This document shows positions 1 through 11,739 of a stretch of DNA of 64,000 nt, one piece after another. The position numbers and the translations under genes are program-made. How positions within the stretch are numbered: the stretch's first letter is position 1; each line of letters opens with the position of its first letter. The DNA lies in the NCBI GenBank assembly GCA_947034885.2, contig OX344750.2, positions 33,962,821 through 34,026,820 of the forward strand, given 5' to 3'. The notes below the pieces were generated by a model. The model did no database searches. It saw only the letters and a program-made list of their open reading frames with translations, and was not told where the DNA came from. The stretch is from Thuidium tamariscinum. Lineage: Eukaryota; Streptophyta; Bryopsida; Hypnales; Thuidiaceae.

Positions 1-257
1 GAGGGCATTAGGAGACTACGGGTTCTTAGACTGCAGGAACGTAGTTTTTGCCCTGTGAACTCAAATCCTATATGGTCACAACCCTGCCACATAATTAATT
101 AATTTTTTTCAAATTTCTTTTTTGGACTTATTTTCATATTTCAGGCCCCCTTTTTTTTTTTGATTAAAGCCAGCCTGACAACACCTAGCGGCATTGGGAG
201 CCATTTTGGGAATACACCTGAAACGGCCTTATAATGCCCTCAGATTTCTTCTAATGC
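1..257. mobile_element. MITE, family A, partly outside window
   Basis: The right end carries GAAATCTGAGGGCATTA read on the minus strand, and the window opens with GAGGGCATTAGGAGAC, a similar sequence, so the left terminus is at or just before base 1. The interior has the family pattern: a poly-T tract, then a block with CATTGGGAGCC and a CCTGAAACGGCC motif. The same layout recurs at 17883-18190 and 39041-39387. No coding sequence is visible, so it would be non-autonomous. Confidence 0.5.
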
Positions 258-1580
258 ATATGTTATTGTTTTGTTTTGTTTTTGTGATATACACATTTTA
301 ATACAATCTTCTACGTAAGCCCTTTACAGAGTCTAAATTTCTTCTTATACTACCATTAAAGAATGATTTTATAAGATAAAATAAAATAATTGAAGATATA
401 AAAGTATTTATATTTTAATAATCTAAATGAATTGTAAGCTGCCTCTCAACCTTTTAAGTTTATATGAACAACCTTAATCACTACTTGATTAATTCTGAAA
501 AATTTGACTTGAATTTGGTTGAAGAAATAATTAGTGGGTTTTTAAAAAAAAACAAGTAGCCATACTTAGAGAGTAAAAATTCAAGAACTTTGATCTAAAA
601 ATGGACCAACATTCACTTCCAAAGTTCATATGACTTCTACTAATTAGTGTTAAGAGCACCTATAAATCAAGTAAAACATACTTCAATCTTGAAGAAAAAA
701 AATACAATATTGAATCTGTAGCATAGTGCATTCATATAATGACACATGATCAATGGATTCTCCTAATGACTTCTTCTTTAATAAGTATACTATGCATTCC
801 TTTACCATTCATGCTCACATTTTAGGTGTTAATATTTAAGCACAACCAATAATAGGGTGAATGACAATGGGGCCAAAAACCTTCAACAAGTTCAGCAAGC
901 ATATTATTCTATTACAAAGACTTTAGACAAGATTGTCAACAAACTTGTTAAAACAAATAACATGGAGAATAAAGTACTTGCTTTATACTAACTTCAAGTT
1001 TGGAAACAAAGTTTGTGGCTATTCCTTCTACTATAACTCTAAATAGTAAACACTCACACATTACAATAGTGTTAACCTTTGTAGACCAATGTCACACAAA
1101 GCAAAGAAATTTTGTATGCTACTTGTACACTTTTGAATAGTGGACACTATATTCAAAGTGAGAATTCACTCTACTAGAAAATGGTGTCCAAATTAACAAA
1201 AACATAACAAGTTTTGTTGAATTAGATACTAAATGGACTGTTTTTACAATTTTTTTTGGTGATTTGGCAAAAGTTAACAAAATGGTCATAAGTTTTTTGT
1301 TAATTTAGATAGTGCAATGTCCAAATCAACAAAAAAATTAACACTTTTTTGTTCATTTTGACTTACAAGAGTTTCAAATACGTTCTTTTTTTATTTCAAG
1401 AGCAATGTTTAAATCATCACATTTAGAATCCTGTCTACAATGAATTTTAAAAAAAATTAATCATTCACAATTTAGTGTTTTATAAACTCAGCAGACTTTG
1501 GAGGGCATTTTCGCATAGTAAATTAACTTTTTGAAAAAACTTTGAACTAAGAAATGTTGTTAAACCAAAATATATTTCTT
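258..1580. other. AT-rich intergenic DNA
   Basis: I see no gene. The stretch is AT-rich with frequent stops in all frames and no exon-like blocks. Confidence 0.6.
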
Positions 1581-1582
1581 CT

Positions 1583-1741
1583 CCAAAAATCCATTTGTGA
1601 TTTTGAGCTTCCAATAAAAAGTTATGGACAAAATTCAAAGAGGGTGTTTGACAATGCTTAAAAAAATGTTCCTAAGTACCTCTCTTTGAATTTTGTCTAT
1701 AACTTTTGATTGAAAGCTCAAAATTACAAATGGATTTTTGG
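1583..1741. repeat. Long inverted repeat (hairpin)
   Basis: Arms at 1583-1643 and 1679-1741 are reverse complements with only a few mismatches, separated by about 35 bases. A single strand could fold into a stem of about 60 bp. A more decayed version of the same sequence (AAAAGTTATG... with GACTCAAAATC) lies at 45030-45150, so it is a dispersed fold-back element rather than a unique structure. A miRNA-like or siRNA-producing hairpin is possible but not shown. Confidence 0.75.
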
Positions 1742-2869
1742 ATATTCAATTTGACTTGATTTATCAATTTACCTAGTTCAAAGTATTTTGGAAGAAGCTA
1801 AATTACTATGCCTAAATGGCTTCTAAAGTTTGTTGAGTTTCAAAATTACCAATTTGAAAATAGTTAATAAGTTAAAAGAAAACCTACATTGTACAATATT
1901 CTTAAGTAATGACATGGAATCCTTTGTTGCCATTCAAAAGAGTTTTTCATATTATAAAATATAATTGATTTTTTGTGTTTAGTGAATATTCAATTCTCAC
2001 TAAGATATCAAATTTTACAAAGATGCAAAATTTTAATTTTGGTGAAATATTACATTTGAAATTTCTAATTTTACATGATTATTCATTAAAAAACTTTGGT
2101 CATAAATTTTTTTGTAAATCAATTGTATAGATATGAAGGAAGGTTCCATTTTTTCCTTTAAAACAAGAATCTTTTTGTCAAATTTTACACATTTTGCTTA
2201 TATTATAATGCAAATATATCATTTATCTCAATTTCAACAAATTAGTCATTAAAGAAGGTTTGTCTTTTAAGAATTCATATGGTACTTTGGATGAATGAAA
2301 AATTATTTGGACAAAACATTGGATCGCACCACTTAGATCATCATCATTGTCTCTAAAATGGATTGCAAATTGCTTAGGCAATAAAATACTTTTGGACACA
2401 ATATAATAAACTATGAATTAAAAAAAAATTGATAATAAATTTAAGTTAAATAATTTATACATATTGAAATGTAATATACAACATTTTGGCTTTTTTTCAT
2501 TTGATGTCTACTATTTAGTATGGTAGTACCACCTTGAGCATTCTTTGTTCTAAGATGCATTGCCCCTTTTCATGCATATTGAATTGCAACAACTATATAT
2601 TCATATCTTTGGCTAACACTTGTTTTGAATATGGTCTTTCATAAATTTTCATAGACTCATGAGACTTAAATCTTAACAAGAGCTTAGTAGTCAATTTATC
2701 ATTATTTTGATCCAATGCAATGGTTTTTATTAGCTCATAGCTTACAATTTCTAAATGCTTGTGGCACCATTATTGGATTGTGAAAGAATCAAATTTAAAA
2801 TCACACCACTTATAATTCATCACCTCGGCAATCATGCACATAATGAGTTGTGTAAGTACAAATTTTTTT
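1742..2869. other. AT-rich intergenic DNA
   Basis: No gene or recognised element. The part around 2000-2170 resembles 47460-47600 loosely, so it is probably old repeat sequence. Confidence 0.5.
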
Positions 2870-3215
2870 TCATGTAGAAAGATAGAAATCATAGGGATTG
2901 CAAATTTTTTGGTACTTTTATTCCTAGAATTGAAATTACTAAAAATTTTGGAAGCCAAAAGTTGATTCAAGCTCATAACCAATATCTAGGGTGTATTTAG
3001 AGACTACTTCCTAATCACTTTGGCATGCAAAACCAAGGATATACGGTATGCCATGACACTTGTACCCACAATACTACCACTAACAACCAAAAAATTTGAT
3101 TTGAATTCAAGAACTAATGGTTGGAAATTAGTCCAAGCTTTGTTGAATTTTGGTACCCTATAGATTGTGGATGGGTCCTGGTTGGTAATGGAGTCTCTAC
3201 CTTAGTGTGTTTACG
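2870..3215. repeat. Dispersed repeat, family R (diverged copy)
   Basis: Contains the order of motifs also seen at 12935-13320 and 39905-40320: GATAGGGATTGCAAATTTT-like text, TTTTGGAAGCCAAAA, CCAATATCTAGG, a CCATGACA block and a final GGATGGGTCCTGGTTGG block. The copy is strongly diverged. No termini or target duplication could be fixed. Confidence 0.4.
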
Positions 3216-3617
3216 TCAAATTGACCAAGCAACATTGCGCATGAAAGGGTGCATTATTGTAGCGAAGTTCATAACATTGTCGCTGAGTACTGTACTGTAC
3301 ATTGAAGGGAAGAATATACAGGGTTCAGGTTTGCCACGCGGTCACAACTGTTAAGTGCGCTTACCTTACAGCATGCAGTACTGTTGGAAGAATGCATCCC
3401 ATGCAAAACCCCAACGCAGATCGTAAATTCAGGATCTTGGAAGTTTATCTCCGGTTTCAAATTGGTAGAGCAGTAGAAAAAGTCCTAAACCGCCGCTGAA
3501 GTCACGTTTTCTCCGAGTCCAGTGGAGAAGTTTTGCTTAACATATTTCAACAGTCACATAATAGATTTCTAAACAAAGGATTTTATGACACCACCTCTAC
3601 GAACAATTAGCCCTCGG

Positions 3618-5414
3618 TCAATACTTGTAATTCTTTGTGTAAGGGTTAGGTGCATTAGGATTATAGTTTGGATTCACACCAGCAGTTGGATTATGGCCCG
3701 GAGTCGATGATGAGGGAGATTGTTGCGCAGCCGTCCTCTTCATCGACAATCCAGCCCAGGGAGACTTCAGTCCACCAGTGGGATCAATCTCTCCGATGTG
3801 CTTGAGAGCCAATTGCATGTTCTTCACACCTTTGTCGTAGTTCACAAAACCCATGAACCAGAAGTCGTGACCATCTTGCGTCACGATCTGAATGTACCTC
3901 TCCTGGGGCTTGTTCTCGTTGAAAGATGGAACAACCTCCTTCACTTTGTCCAAAGGCACAACCATCTATGCACAAAAAGAGGCGAGCTTTCAGTACCTAA
4001 GAATAAGAAGTCAGATTCATTCTTGTGTGAAGGTGGGGAATAATCATGAATTAGTGTGAACTGTCATACGAAAAGACGATCCGTTTGAGCGAGGGGAAAC
4101 TAACCTTGTAGTAACTCCAGGCTTGCTGACCGGGCGTGGGTGCATATGAGAGGGGTCGATCGCTGCAGAATGAGAACTTTAAGTTCGAGATGTAAAGAGT
4201 GCCAGCCACGGGACCCGTCGAGGTGGACAGGTAACAAGCGTATGTCTTCCGAAGCTGCTCCCCTTCGGCCATTCCAAAAGTGGATTTATAGAGCCCTTCG
4301 AAGCCACCCTCTTGCACCAGCTTCATTCCTTGGCTCATCCTTCCTCGGGCTGCATCTGCAATTGATGGACCAGTCTTCACTGCAATCCATCCACAGTTGC
4401 AAAGTAAGCGACTGTACACTCAGTACATGTAAAATACATGTGATGGCTCTTTCATGAGCTCTAAAGTAAACCCACCCACCTACCCTCCCTCTCTCCCCTG
4501 AAAGGTTCACCTCTGGTACATAATCTCCATAGAACATACTGTAAAGTGTCCCCCGAGCAGCACACATCATAAAGTCAATATAAAACTCAAGAAGCGCATT
4601 AAAACTGCAGTGCATTAAACTTGAAAGGATTCTCCAATGTCACTTACTATGGGTCCAAATGTTCTCAGCAAATAACTCTGCTTTCCCCATGTACTTATTG
4701 AAATTCTCCACAATCGTGTTAATAGGACCTGAAAATCAAAGACAAAGAGCACATCAACACAAAAACAATCAAACATCTCGACCAGTCCTGTTGAAGGGAC
4801 ACTAACCCCATATTTTGGATCACATTCTAAAGAAAATTCCAATGATGGCAAACTCAAATATCAAACTTCAACTTGCAGGAGAGGTGTCGATAAAGACGCA
4901 AATACTAAGAATCTGCTACCTACTGCAGTTGCAGATACATACCGGTTCCTGCAGCTGGAACTGACTGCGTCTGAACATACGGGCTATCAGGCTGAACTCC
5001 CACGGGAACAGCGCCAGGCACACCCGGCTGTGAAGTAGTCTGCTGCCGGTAAGCGCTAGCTGTACTCGTATGCTGCGAGGCACCGTCGAAAAATCCATAA
5101 TCAGTCTTCGATGACTCATAAGCGCCACTATGTTGTCTGTTTAGGCCACCACCCGTCGCAAAACCGCTTGGTTGCTCGCGTACTCCACTTCCCGATGCCC
5201 CTGCAGTCTGCGTTGCAGCCGTTTTGTTGTCAGGGTGAGCACTAGGCTCGGATGGCTCTCCCATGGGAGGTGCTCCGAACGTGTTTGCGGGTGGCTGGTA
5301 AAAAGGGTTTCGCATGCTTGGCTGTCGATCCTCGGGTGGGGAGGTGAACAGGGGCTCGTCATCGTCGAAAGTGTATGGAGGGGGTGGCCCCTGGTGGTGA
5401 TACCCGTAACTCAT
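3618..5414 (-). CDS. GRAM-domain, GEM-like protein
   Basis: Four coding exons: 5414-4943, 4728-4648, 4379-4105 and 3965-3618, all with GT-AG borders and matching phase, giving 391 residues. Residues 1-157 are a low-complexity Pro/Gln/Ser/Gly-rich leader. Exon 2 encodes GPINTIVENFNKYMGKAE leading into WTHMKTGPSI across the exon 2/3 junction, the conserved lead-in of the GEM/ABA-responsive family. The GRAM domain follows (about 205-330): LRKTYACYLSTSTGPVAGTL, SNLKFSFCSDRPL, YYK then MVVPLDKVKEV. The C-terminus is Pro/Asn-rich. GRAM domains of this family are thought to bind phosphoinositide membranes; GEM itself affects root epidermal patterning and others respond to ABA. The exact role here is unknown. 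The start is the first ATG after a 5'-leader splice acceptor (CATTCGCAG) at 5434. The long disordered N-terminus is longer than usual. Confidence 0.88.
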
Positions 5415-5433
5415 CGTGGATGAGTCGAAATGC

Positions 5434-6203
5434 CTGCGAATGCACAGAAAATGAATCACTTGAATCGCACTCGAAACAAAGCCTGTAAAGGAGTCGACAT
5501 TTCTTGAAGCAAAGTCATAACCTAAAATTTGCTAAAAATAATAACGCGTTCCGGTTGAGGAAAATTCAAATTCTGGAGAAAGAACGTGAAATTGTGCTTC
5601 CAAGTATTCTAATCTAGAATTCTAATCTCATTACATATTGGAAACCGACAAAATTCCAAGATGGAAACAGCAGAGCGATCCTCCAGCGATCTACACATCG
5701 TTCTTTTCATCAGATCTATAGACCTATACAATTCGAAGTTTTGGTTACTACTCAAGTCATAACTTAAAATGCTTTAAAAAAATTACACATGTCGTTTCAG
5801 GCGATGCAAGCTCAAGTGAAAAAATTGTAAAATTGCGCTCTGAAGAATCTCAGGACGATCGGAGTCCAGAATTCAAAACTCATCTTGGAAAAAACAAATC
5901 CCAAAATGAAAACAGTGGAACAATGGAGCTGCCCTGCTGCTCCGTCGTTTGCATCAGACCTAAAGAGAGACAATGCATCATGTGGCAAAGCGTGGGCGAT
6001 GAGAGCAGACGAAATACCTCAGGCACAGCAAACTGAGCGAAATCTACAAAAGCAGGACACGCACCAAAAAAGCGAGAGAAAAGAGCAGAATTTGCAGAAG
6101 AGCTCACTTGTTTGAATCGTGCAAGAGCTGAGTCGCTACGACGAGAGCAATTCAGTACATTGCAGGCGTAGAAGAGGCAGGAGCGGAGGAAATAATAGCT
6201 TAC
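5434..6203 (-). other. Probable intron in 5' leader of GRAM gene
   Basis: Read on the minus strand, CTGCA|GTAAGC at 6204/6203 is a good donor and a pyrimidine-rich tract ending CATTCGCAG is the acceptor at 5434. Splicing would leave a 20-base leader segment before the ATG at 5414. The part above 6204 (to about 6400) is CT-rich on the minus strand, as expected of a first leader exon. Apparent ORFs here look incidental. Confidence 0.55.
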
Positions 6204-6399
6204 TGCAGCGAGAACGGCAGGAGATGCGAAGACCGAGGCTGGGGACGAAGATGGAAATGAGAACGAAGGCGCTACGGTGACGGGGTCGTTCGTGGAAAAG
6301 GGGTCGGTGAACGCCGCGTGGGTCGCAAGCCCAATGCCGTGGATGAAGCGTCCCGCCCTCTCTAATGTCACAGCCTTTTGAGGTCACTCCGGCCATGGC

Positions 6400-7385
6400 C
6401 GCACTGTATTGGAGCTTCGCGGAGCTTCGTTTCCTGTGCTCGCATGAACTTGCAACGCGTTTTCCCGCAGTATTCTTGTTCTAATATTCTACAATTGATC
6501 CCGATTTCTCAAGATCTTTCTGTGCTTTGTCGGAGCAAAAGCGATGCAGAAGCGAACAGGAGAAGTGCGATTCGAAGAAAAGGAAAAGGAGTTGGAATTA
6601 AATGAAGAGGATTGCAGGTAGAAGTTTTGATCACATGTTCTCAGTTATAAATTTTAGAATAAATACTATGCACGAGATTGGCAAAGAGAGGATAATACGG
6701 GCGGAGCGGAGCCCTGACAGATGGTCGATATCAAGTTTTACCAATGGCAAGGAGTTCGTCACAAGACGCTCGAGCAGCTTCTCGACTTGCCTAGACGATC
6801 ACCAAAAGGTACAATTCGTACATATTTGTGGATTTGAATGTCAATTATTATAATCAGGCTAGAGTCAGAGCAATTTCTCAGAATTTGAACAAATGACGGT
6901 GTTACTTCTTGGCAATCTGCTTGCGTATAGAATTGAGTAGCTGACTTCTTTGTGCAGATCCACATGCATGTATGGTCGTATTCGTAAAGATTGCTTATTT
7001 CAGAGCTTAGTTACCGAAAATGGACTGCTCCTTCTCTCTAAAGCTTTTCGATTGTGCATGCTATTTTTTTTTTCCGATTCTGGTTTCGAAGAGTGTCTTT
7101 TACCTGTAAGCACACTTATAAAGATTGAAAATCGTTGACAACGATCGAATTGTTGCAGGATTGGGAATCGGACAACAAAAAAATTATATTTTCCCGCAAA
7201 GAGGTATCAGAGTGCAATGATTTTGACATTTGATACCATTAAGCCCTGAAAACTAGAACTGGTCTAGACGATGTACTAAAATTTTGCCAATTTCTTTCAC
7301 AATGACGACTAGATGGGGGAATATTTAGAGCATATGTTCTATTTATCTGCGGTGTACGCACGGAGTTTGGTTTCTTTGTACCAGA
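6400..7385. other. Intergenic, no gene seen
   Basis: Presumably holds the promoter of the leftward GRAM gene at its left end. I could not identify a convincing TATA box or gene. Confidence 0.4.
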
Positions 7386-7419
7386 ACTACCAGCTTGAAG
7401 GCAGCACTTCGATCTTAGC

Positions 7420-7849
7420 GTTTTGGACTAGAATTCCCGTCTGACTTCCTCTACTTTGATGCTCCTGGTGGCCGATTTCATGAGCGCTTCGAAAGCTTCT
7501 AATCCATGCTTCTTGATAAGCACAGCAGCCGATTCGTTTGCGGCAGCGTTGATGTTCGTTGACTATTTCCGCTCTCCATTTGTGAAAGCGGCTTGGGTAG
7601 CAGCGGCGAAACAAGGGTGCACGACGTTCTCGTAAAGAACGATTCCACCTCGGTACTGCGGCAACACTAGCCACGCTGCGACCACCAGCTTGGCTGCGGG
7701 GTAGAATGGGATCCAGGCGATCTCAGGTGCGGCAGTCGGCTCCACAATCGAATACGATCGAGGCCACCAACGGATACCAGAACGTCATCACTCATCACGG
7801 GATCTGTCAAGGGGTATACCAGCAATGCTACCGCCCATAGCCATCCCAT
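7420..7849 (-). pseudogene. HVA22/REEP (TB2/DP1) family pseudogene
   Basis: HVA22/REEP proteins shape ER tubules and have hairpin membrane segments. Three frames each hold part of the family signature. The first has MGWLWAVALLVYPLTDP then, after a shift, WYPLVASIVFD. The second (7745-7563) has EIAWIPFYPAAKLVVAAWL and LVLPQYRGGIVLYENVVHP, the hallmark of the TB2/DP1/HVA22 domain. The third has KKHGLEAFEALMKSATRSIK, the typical C-terminal helix, ending in a stop near 7430. The middle block that normally carries QWLTYW is missing. The frames switch with no room for introns, so this is a decayed, probably processed copy. Less likely it is a real gene with sequence errors. Confidence 0.65.
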
Positions 7850-7859
7850 CTTGCCGCAG

Positions 7860-8219
7860 AATTAGAACTCTAAAAACAATTTTAGGAAGGACAAAATACT
7901 AACATTCGTCCAGCAATCTGGAGGTAAGTCCATCTACAGACCATCATGCCGCACGAGATGGAAGAAGCGTGGCAGCAATCGAATACGCTGGGAGGAGATG
8001 CTTCAAGGCTAAACTAATGAGTTTGAGCATATAAGTTATCTCCTCGCCATTTACGGAGTCATTCCCATGCTCATCTTGTTGGTTAGGCATCCCGACTCAG
8101 TCCTTGATGCGTTTTCGAGCGAAACTTTCTTATTGATTGTCACTGAAGGTCGATTTCATCTGTATTTTTGGTACAGTATTATACTTCGAGACTGGGCAAT
8201 GTTTGCACACGCTAAATAC
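7860..8219. other. Intergenic, no gene seen
   Basis: No feature recognised between the HVA22 remnant and the adjacent TIR element. Confidence 0.4.
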
Positions 8220-8221
8220 TA

Positions 8222-9259
8222 CTCCCTCTGTCCCTCTAAAAACCTCCAAAAATCTTTGGCATGAGGGATTCACTTCTTTTTTTGAGTTTGTTCCAATAAT
8301 ATGCATTCAAGAACAAGTAACCCATTTTTCAAATCTATGTCGAATCTCTAACTTAGGCATTGTTGTCAAGGCACCCAAATCTATGAGGAAAGTACAGAGT
8401 AACATATTTGAGCATAGATTGCAAATGTTACTAACTTGTTATTCTAGATGTTTTAAAGGTTGGTGACAACAATGGGATTCTGGAAATTTATGCCCCATTC
8501 TAAAAAACCGCAACAAAGAAACACGGCCTTCTTCAAGATCAAATCTTCATAGCACCCAATTAGTCACCAAACTCATCATGATAGATTAACCCCTAAACAC
8601 CTCAATCCTTTTTTGAATTTTTGCACATTTTTACTTCTAGCTTTGTATAGATGTATCATCTACCAAAATTTAATGAATTTGGTCACTGAGGAAGGTTGTC
8701 TTTCTAGATTCAAGTGTTACATTTGATAAATGAGATGTTAGTTGGATGAAACAGTGCCTTGAAGCCCTATGTTCATCATCCAGAATATGGACGTCAATAC
8801 ACTTCGAGGTAAATATTTTCATCAAGACTATTGTTTAAAGAGGATTATTGTTTGAGAAAGCAACAAGTACGAGGTACTTCATGTAGGCGAGGCCAAGTTT
8901 GTTAGGAAAGAAATGGTCTACCTTTATCGTTTCACTTGCCACCAAGGTTGTTGGAACACAATACACGCTTGCTTACTCAACAGTTGAACAAGCAAAGTCT
9001 GTTTTAGTGGGATGAAACTGTGCCTGATTTGAAAGTTTTAGAGGGACATAGGGAGTAGATGAAAATAAGTCCAAGGTGCTTCATGTAGGCAAGGCCAAGC
9101 TTGTTATGAAAGAAATGGTCTACCCTTATCGTTTCACTTGCCACCAAGGTTGTTGGAACACAGCACACGCTTGCTTACTCAACAGTTGAACAAGCAAACT
9201 GCGCTTTTGAGTGGGACGAAACTGTGCCTGATTTGAAAGTTTTAGAGGGACATAGGGAG
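8222..9259. mobile_element. TIR element, Stowaway/mariner-like, family B
   Basis: Starts with CTCCCTCTGTCCCTCTAAAA and ends with the inverted complement (TTTTAGAGGGACATAGGGAG), flanked by TA on both sides. That is the Tc1/mariner (Stowaway) signature and target dinucleotide. Length 1038 bp, unusually long for a MITE. It carries no transposase. A ~203-bp segment including the right terminus is tandemly duplicated (about 8860-9057 and 9058-9260). Its interior (GCTTTCTCAAA, AATAGTCTTGA on the minus strand) matches copies ending at 43325 and 47370. Confidence 0.75.
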
Positions 9260-9260
9260 T
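8860..9260. repeat. ~203-bp tandem duplication
   Basis: Two adjacent copies share ACTTCATGTAGGCGAGGCC-like text, GAAAGAAATGGTCTACC, TTGTTGGAACACA, TCAACAGTTGAACAAGCAAA and the right terminus GAGGGACATAGGGAGTAG. Divergence is small, so the duplication is fairly recent relative to the element. Confidence 0.85.
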
Positions 9261-10046
9261 AGATGAAAATCTGTTTTGGTGTCAGAGCACAGAACTTTCA
9301 CGAGATGACGATTCTCGTGAATATGCCAGGGTATGTGAATATACCCGAGGAATCATCTTCGAGGAATTGACGAATATTTAATTGTTAATGTTTTCGGCTT
9401 CTGGGGCACGAACATATAGTTGCTAACATTTTCAACTTGTGTAGAATTTTGCGTTGTTTTCACTGCATGTAACTTGAAAATTTTCATTCAAATCGTTGGA
9501 AATGCATAATATGATTGCGGCATGCTCAGAATGTCATTATACTGATGTCAAGGTCAGGAACTTATCGAGATTGGCACTATGGTGAGGAAGGTGGACACTT
9601 CTCCGTCAGCTGATATTTAGTTGATACGTAAGGTTTCAGATTGTTTCATCTGCTTCAATCATCAAATATTTCATAACATGTGATTGAAAATGATCCGCTA
9701 CGAAACTTTATACAGTAATTTGTATATTTCGTCATATTGCCGGGATTCTGGTCCCAAAAAATTTGTTCATACCCTAATGAGGATGTGGTAACATTCACAC
9801 CTGCATTTTCACCATTATCCTGTATTCTACACAATGAATGTGCCAACATAATTTCCTTTTAATTACCTGTGTCCTACAAAACACGGTCCATTGACCGGCA
9901 TACTACACTACAAAACTTGGTTTCAGCTATTGGCAAAATAACCTACGCAAAACCAGCGTGACACTGTACACGAAAACTCCAATTTGCCTGCAACTGAAGT
10001 GAGAAAAAAAAATTCAACCTTCACTCGTTGAAGCGAGGAAGAAAAT
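9261..10046. other. Intergenic, no gene seen
   Basis: Downstream side of the HMA gene. I recognise nothing coding here; a 64-codon open frame near 9655-9849 looks incidental. Confidence 0.4.
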
Positions 10047-11119
10047 CTAATCATACTCTGACTCAATATGTTTCATGTAGTGAGGATTCGTAACGGGAAC
10101 ACGGCTGAGCGACACCTGCGGCCGGAGGAGAGCGGGCCGCTGGTTGTGGTGCGGGACGTAGTGAGTCTCCGTCATGCCGGGCCGGAACTCATTTCCCATG
10201 GAAATATACTCCGCGTCGTGATAGCGATGATTCTTGAACGACGGCATGCGGCGCACGCCGTAGTATTCACGCTGCAGGTCCACAGGCGCAAGCGCAGGTC
10301 CCGGACGACCATCGTACCGCTGTACTCGCCCAAGCGAGGGTTGCTGGTTCATGCGTCTGTCGAACGAGTTCACACGTCGAAGCTGTTGGGGCACAATCGG
10401 TGCTTGCATCAAGGGCGCCTGCACAACGGGAGCACGCATCATGGGCGACATATGGCCCTCGTGAGGGAAGCGGCCGAAGCCACTAGAGTTCGCGCGAACA
10501 AGTGGGTTCGTCGTGTAGCGCGACTCGCTGAAGCCGTTAGCGTTAACGAGCGCGTTGTTGTTTCGGGCGCTCTCGATGGGGAGGCTGGATGCGTTAATAT
10601 AGGTGCTGTTGTTGAAGAAGGAGGATTTCTTCTTCACTTTCTTGACTTTACGGAGAGCTTTCAACGGATCCACGAAGCCAGTGACAGTCACGCGCTGGTT
10701 GTACTGGTCGCAGATAACGTCACGCACACCGTCCAGCTCCTCGAGCTCCTCCTTCACTTTCTCCTGGCACTTCTCGCAGCACATGGGCACTCTGAGCTCT
10801 AACACCGGGAGCTTCGTGTTAAGCCCATTGAGCACCTGGAAACCACGGTTCCGATCCAGGTACATGTTGGGGTAGTCTAGATCATCTTTGCTCGAGAAGA
10901 GCTGCATCATTGGAAAACAAATATGGAACACAGGGTCAAGAAACTAAAAATGGAACACAGAAAGTTGAACATATCTGGACCAGGAAACCCCTAGCACAAA
11001 ATTGACACGGAATACAAACAACCTTAACTAGTAATCAAAACATGCGAGCCCACAGCAACGTAGGGATGGAACAGGTGAAACAGTACCTCCTTAATTCCCT
11101 CTTTCAATCGACTCGCCAT
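10047..11119 (-). CDS. Heavy-metal-associated (HMA) domain protein
   Basis: Two exons: 11119-11087 encodes MASRLKEGIKE; 10901-10047 encodes the rest. Total 295 residues, junction in phase 0 with a GTACTG donor and ATGATGCAG acceptor. The HMA domain spans about residues 43-110: LPVLELRVPMCCEKC supplies the metal-binding CxxC (C53, C56), followed by VKEELEELDGVRDVICD and the second beta strand QRVTVTGFVDPLKALRKVKK. The rest is a basic, Asn/Pro/Arg-rich tail with PVVQAPLMQAPIVPQQ-like repeats. The protein ends IESEYD with no CaaX box, so it is an HPP-type metallochaperone-like protein rather than a prenylated HIPP. The tail is probably disordered. The upstream ATG inside the intron (10931) gives a longer open frame but lacks a good context; splicing explains the data better. 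Confidence 0.85.
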
Positions 11120-11682
11120 TTAATTCGTCTTCGCAAACCTCTATTTCTTCCAAACAAAATCCTCCAAATAGCAACAATTGCAGATATCCTTCACCAGTAG
11201 TTGTAACTACTCTGTGCCCTTCAGTTCCAAGCTCTGCGTTTCAAATACTCGTCTCAGTGAAGATATCCAAACTTGAAACCAACCTTCCAAGCTCTCTGTT
11301 ACACGCACTCGACAGTATAAATACCCTAAACTTAACCTACTGATAACTCCTCAAGAAGGAAACGTTCAACACACAACAGCGCTCTCTACGAAGTCCGAAG
11401 CCCTCTCAGAAGCACACGAGCCGCTTCTAACGTAGTCGTCACTCCACAACCGAAACTCGAGGGTCCACGCGAAGCCAAGGCTTACTTTCAAAGTTCACTA
11501 GCGACGTCCTCAGCAACCGACCCACTGGAAAACGTCTCAAATTCTCAAGTCCGCCACCACTCACCTCCAAAACCCAACAACAATTCTAAGTCTGAGAGCA
11601 AAGGAAACAGCTTGTCCGTTGCGAAATGACCATTAACCCACTCGGTGTAAGGAAAGCCTAATTCTCAACCCCAGAGTTGCCG

Positions 11683-11693
11683 CGCACTATATA
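11683..11693 (-). promoter_or_regulatory. Candidate TATA box for HMA gene
   Basis: CTTATATAG on the minus strand lies about 570 bp before the ATG, which would give a 5' leader near 530 bp. The core is nearly symmetric, so it could also serve plus-strand transcription. Position is the only other support. Confidence 0.35.
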
Positions 11694-11739
11694 AGAGAGG
11701 AGGAAGAGCCAGCTACTTCTGTGCAGAACGCAACACGTG

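Noticed and set aside
5880-6371. 163-codon minus-strand open frame upstream of the GRAM gene
   Set aside because: It crosses a good leader donor and has no family similarity; the region is better read as 5' leader and intron.
10068-10802. 244-codon plus-strand open frame
   Set aside because: It is antisense to the HMA gene, whose domain and codon pattern are clear; the long shadow frame reflects GC-rich codons.
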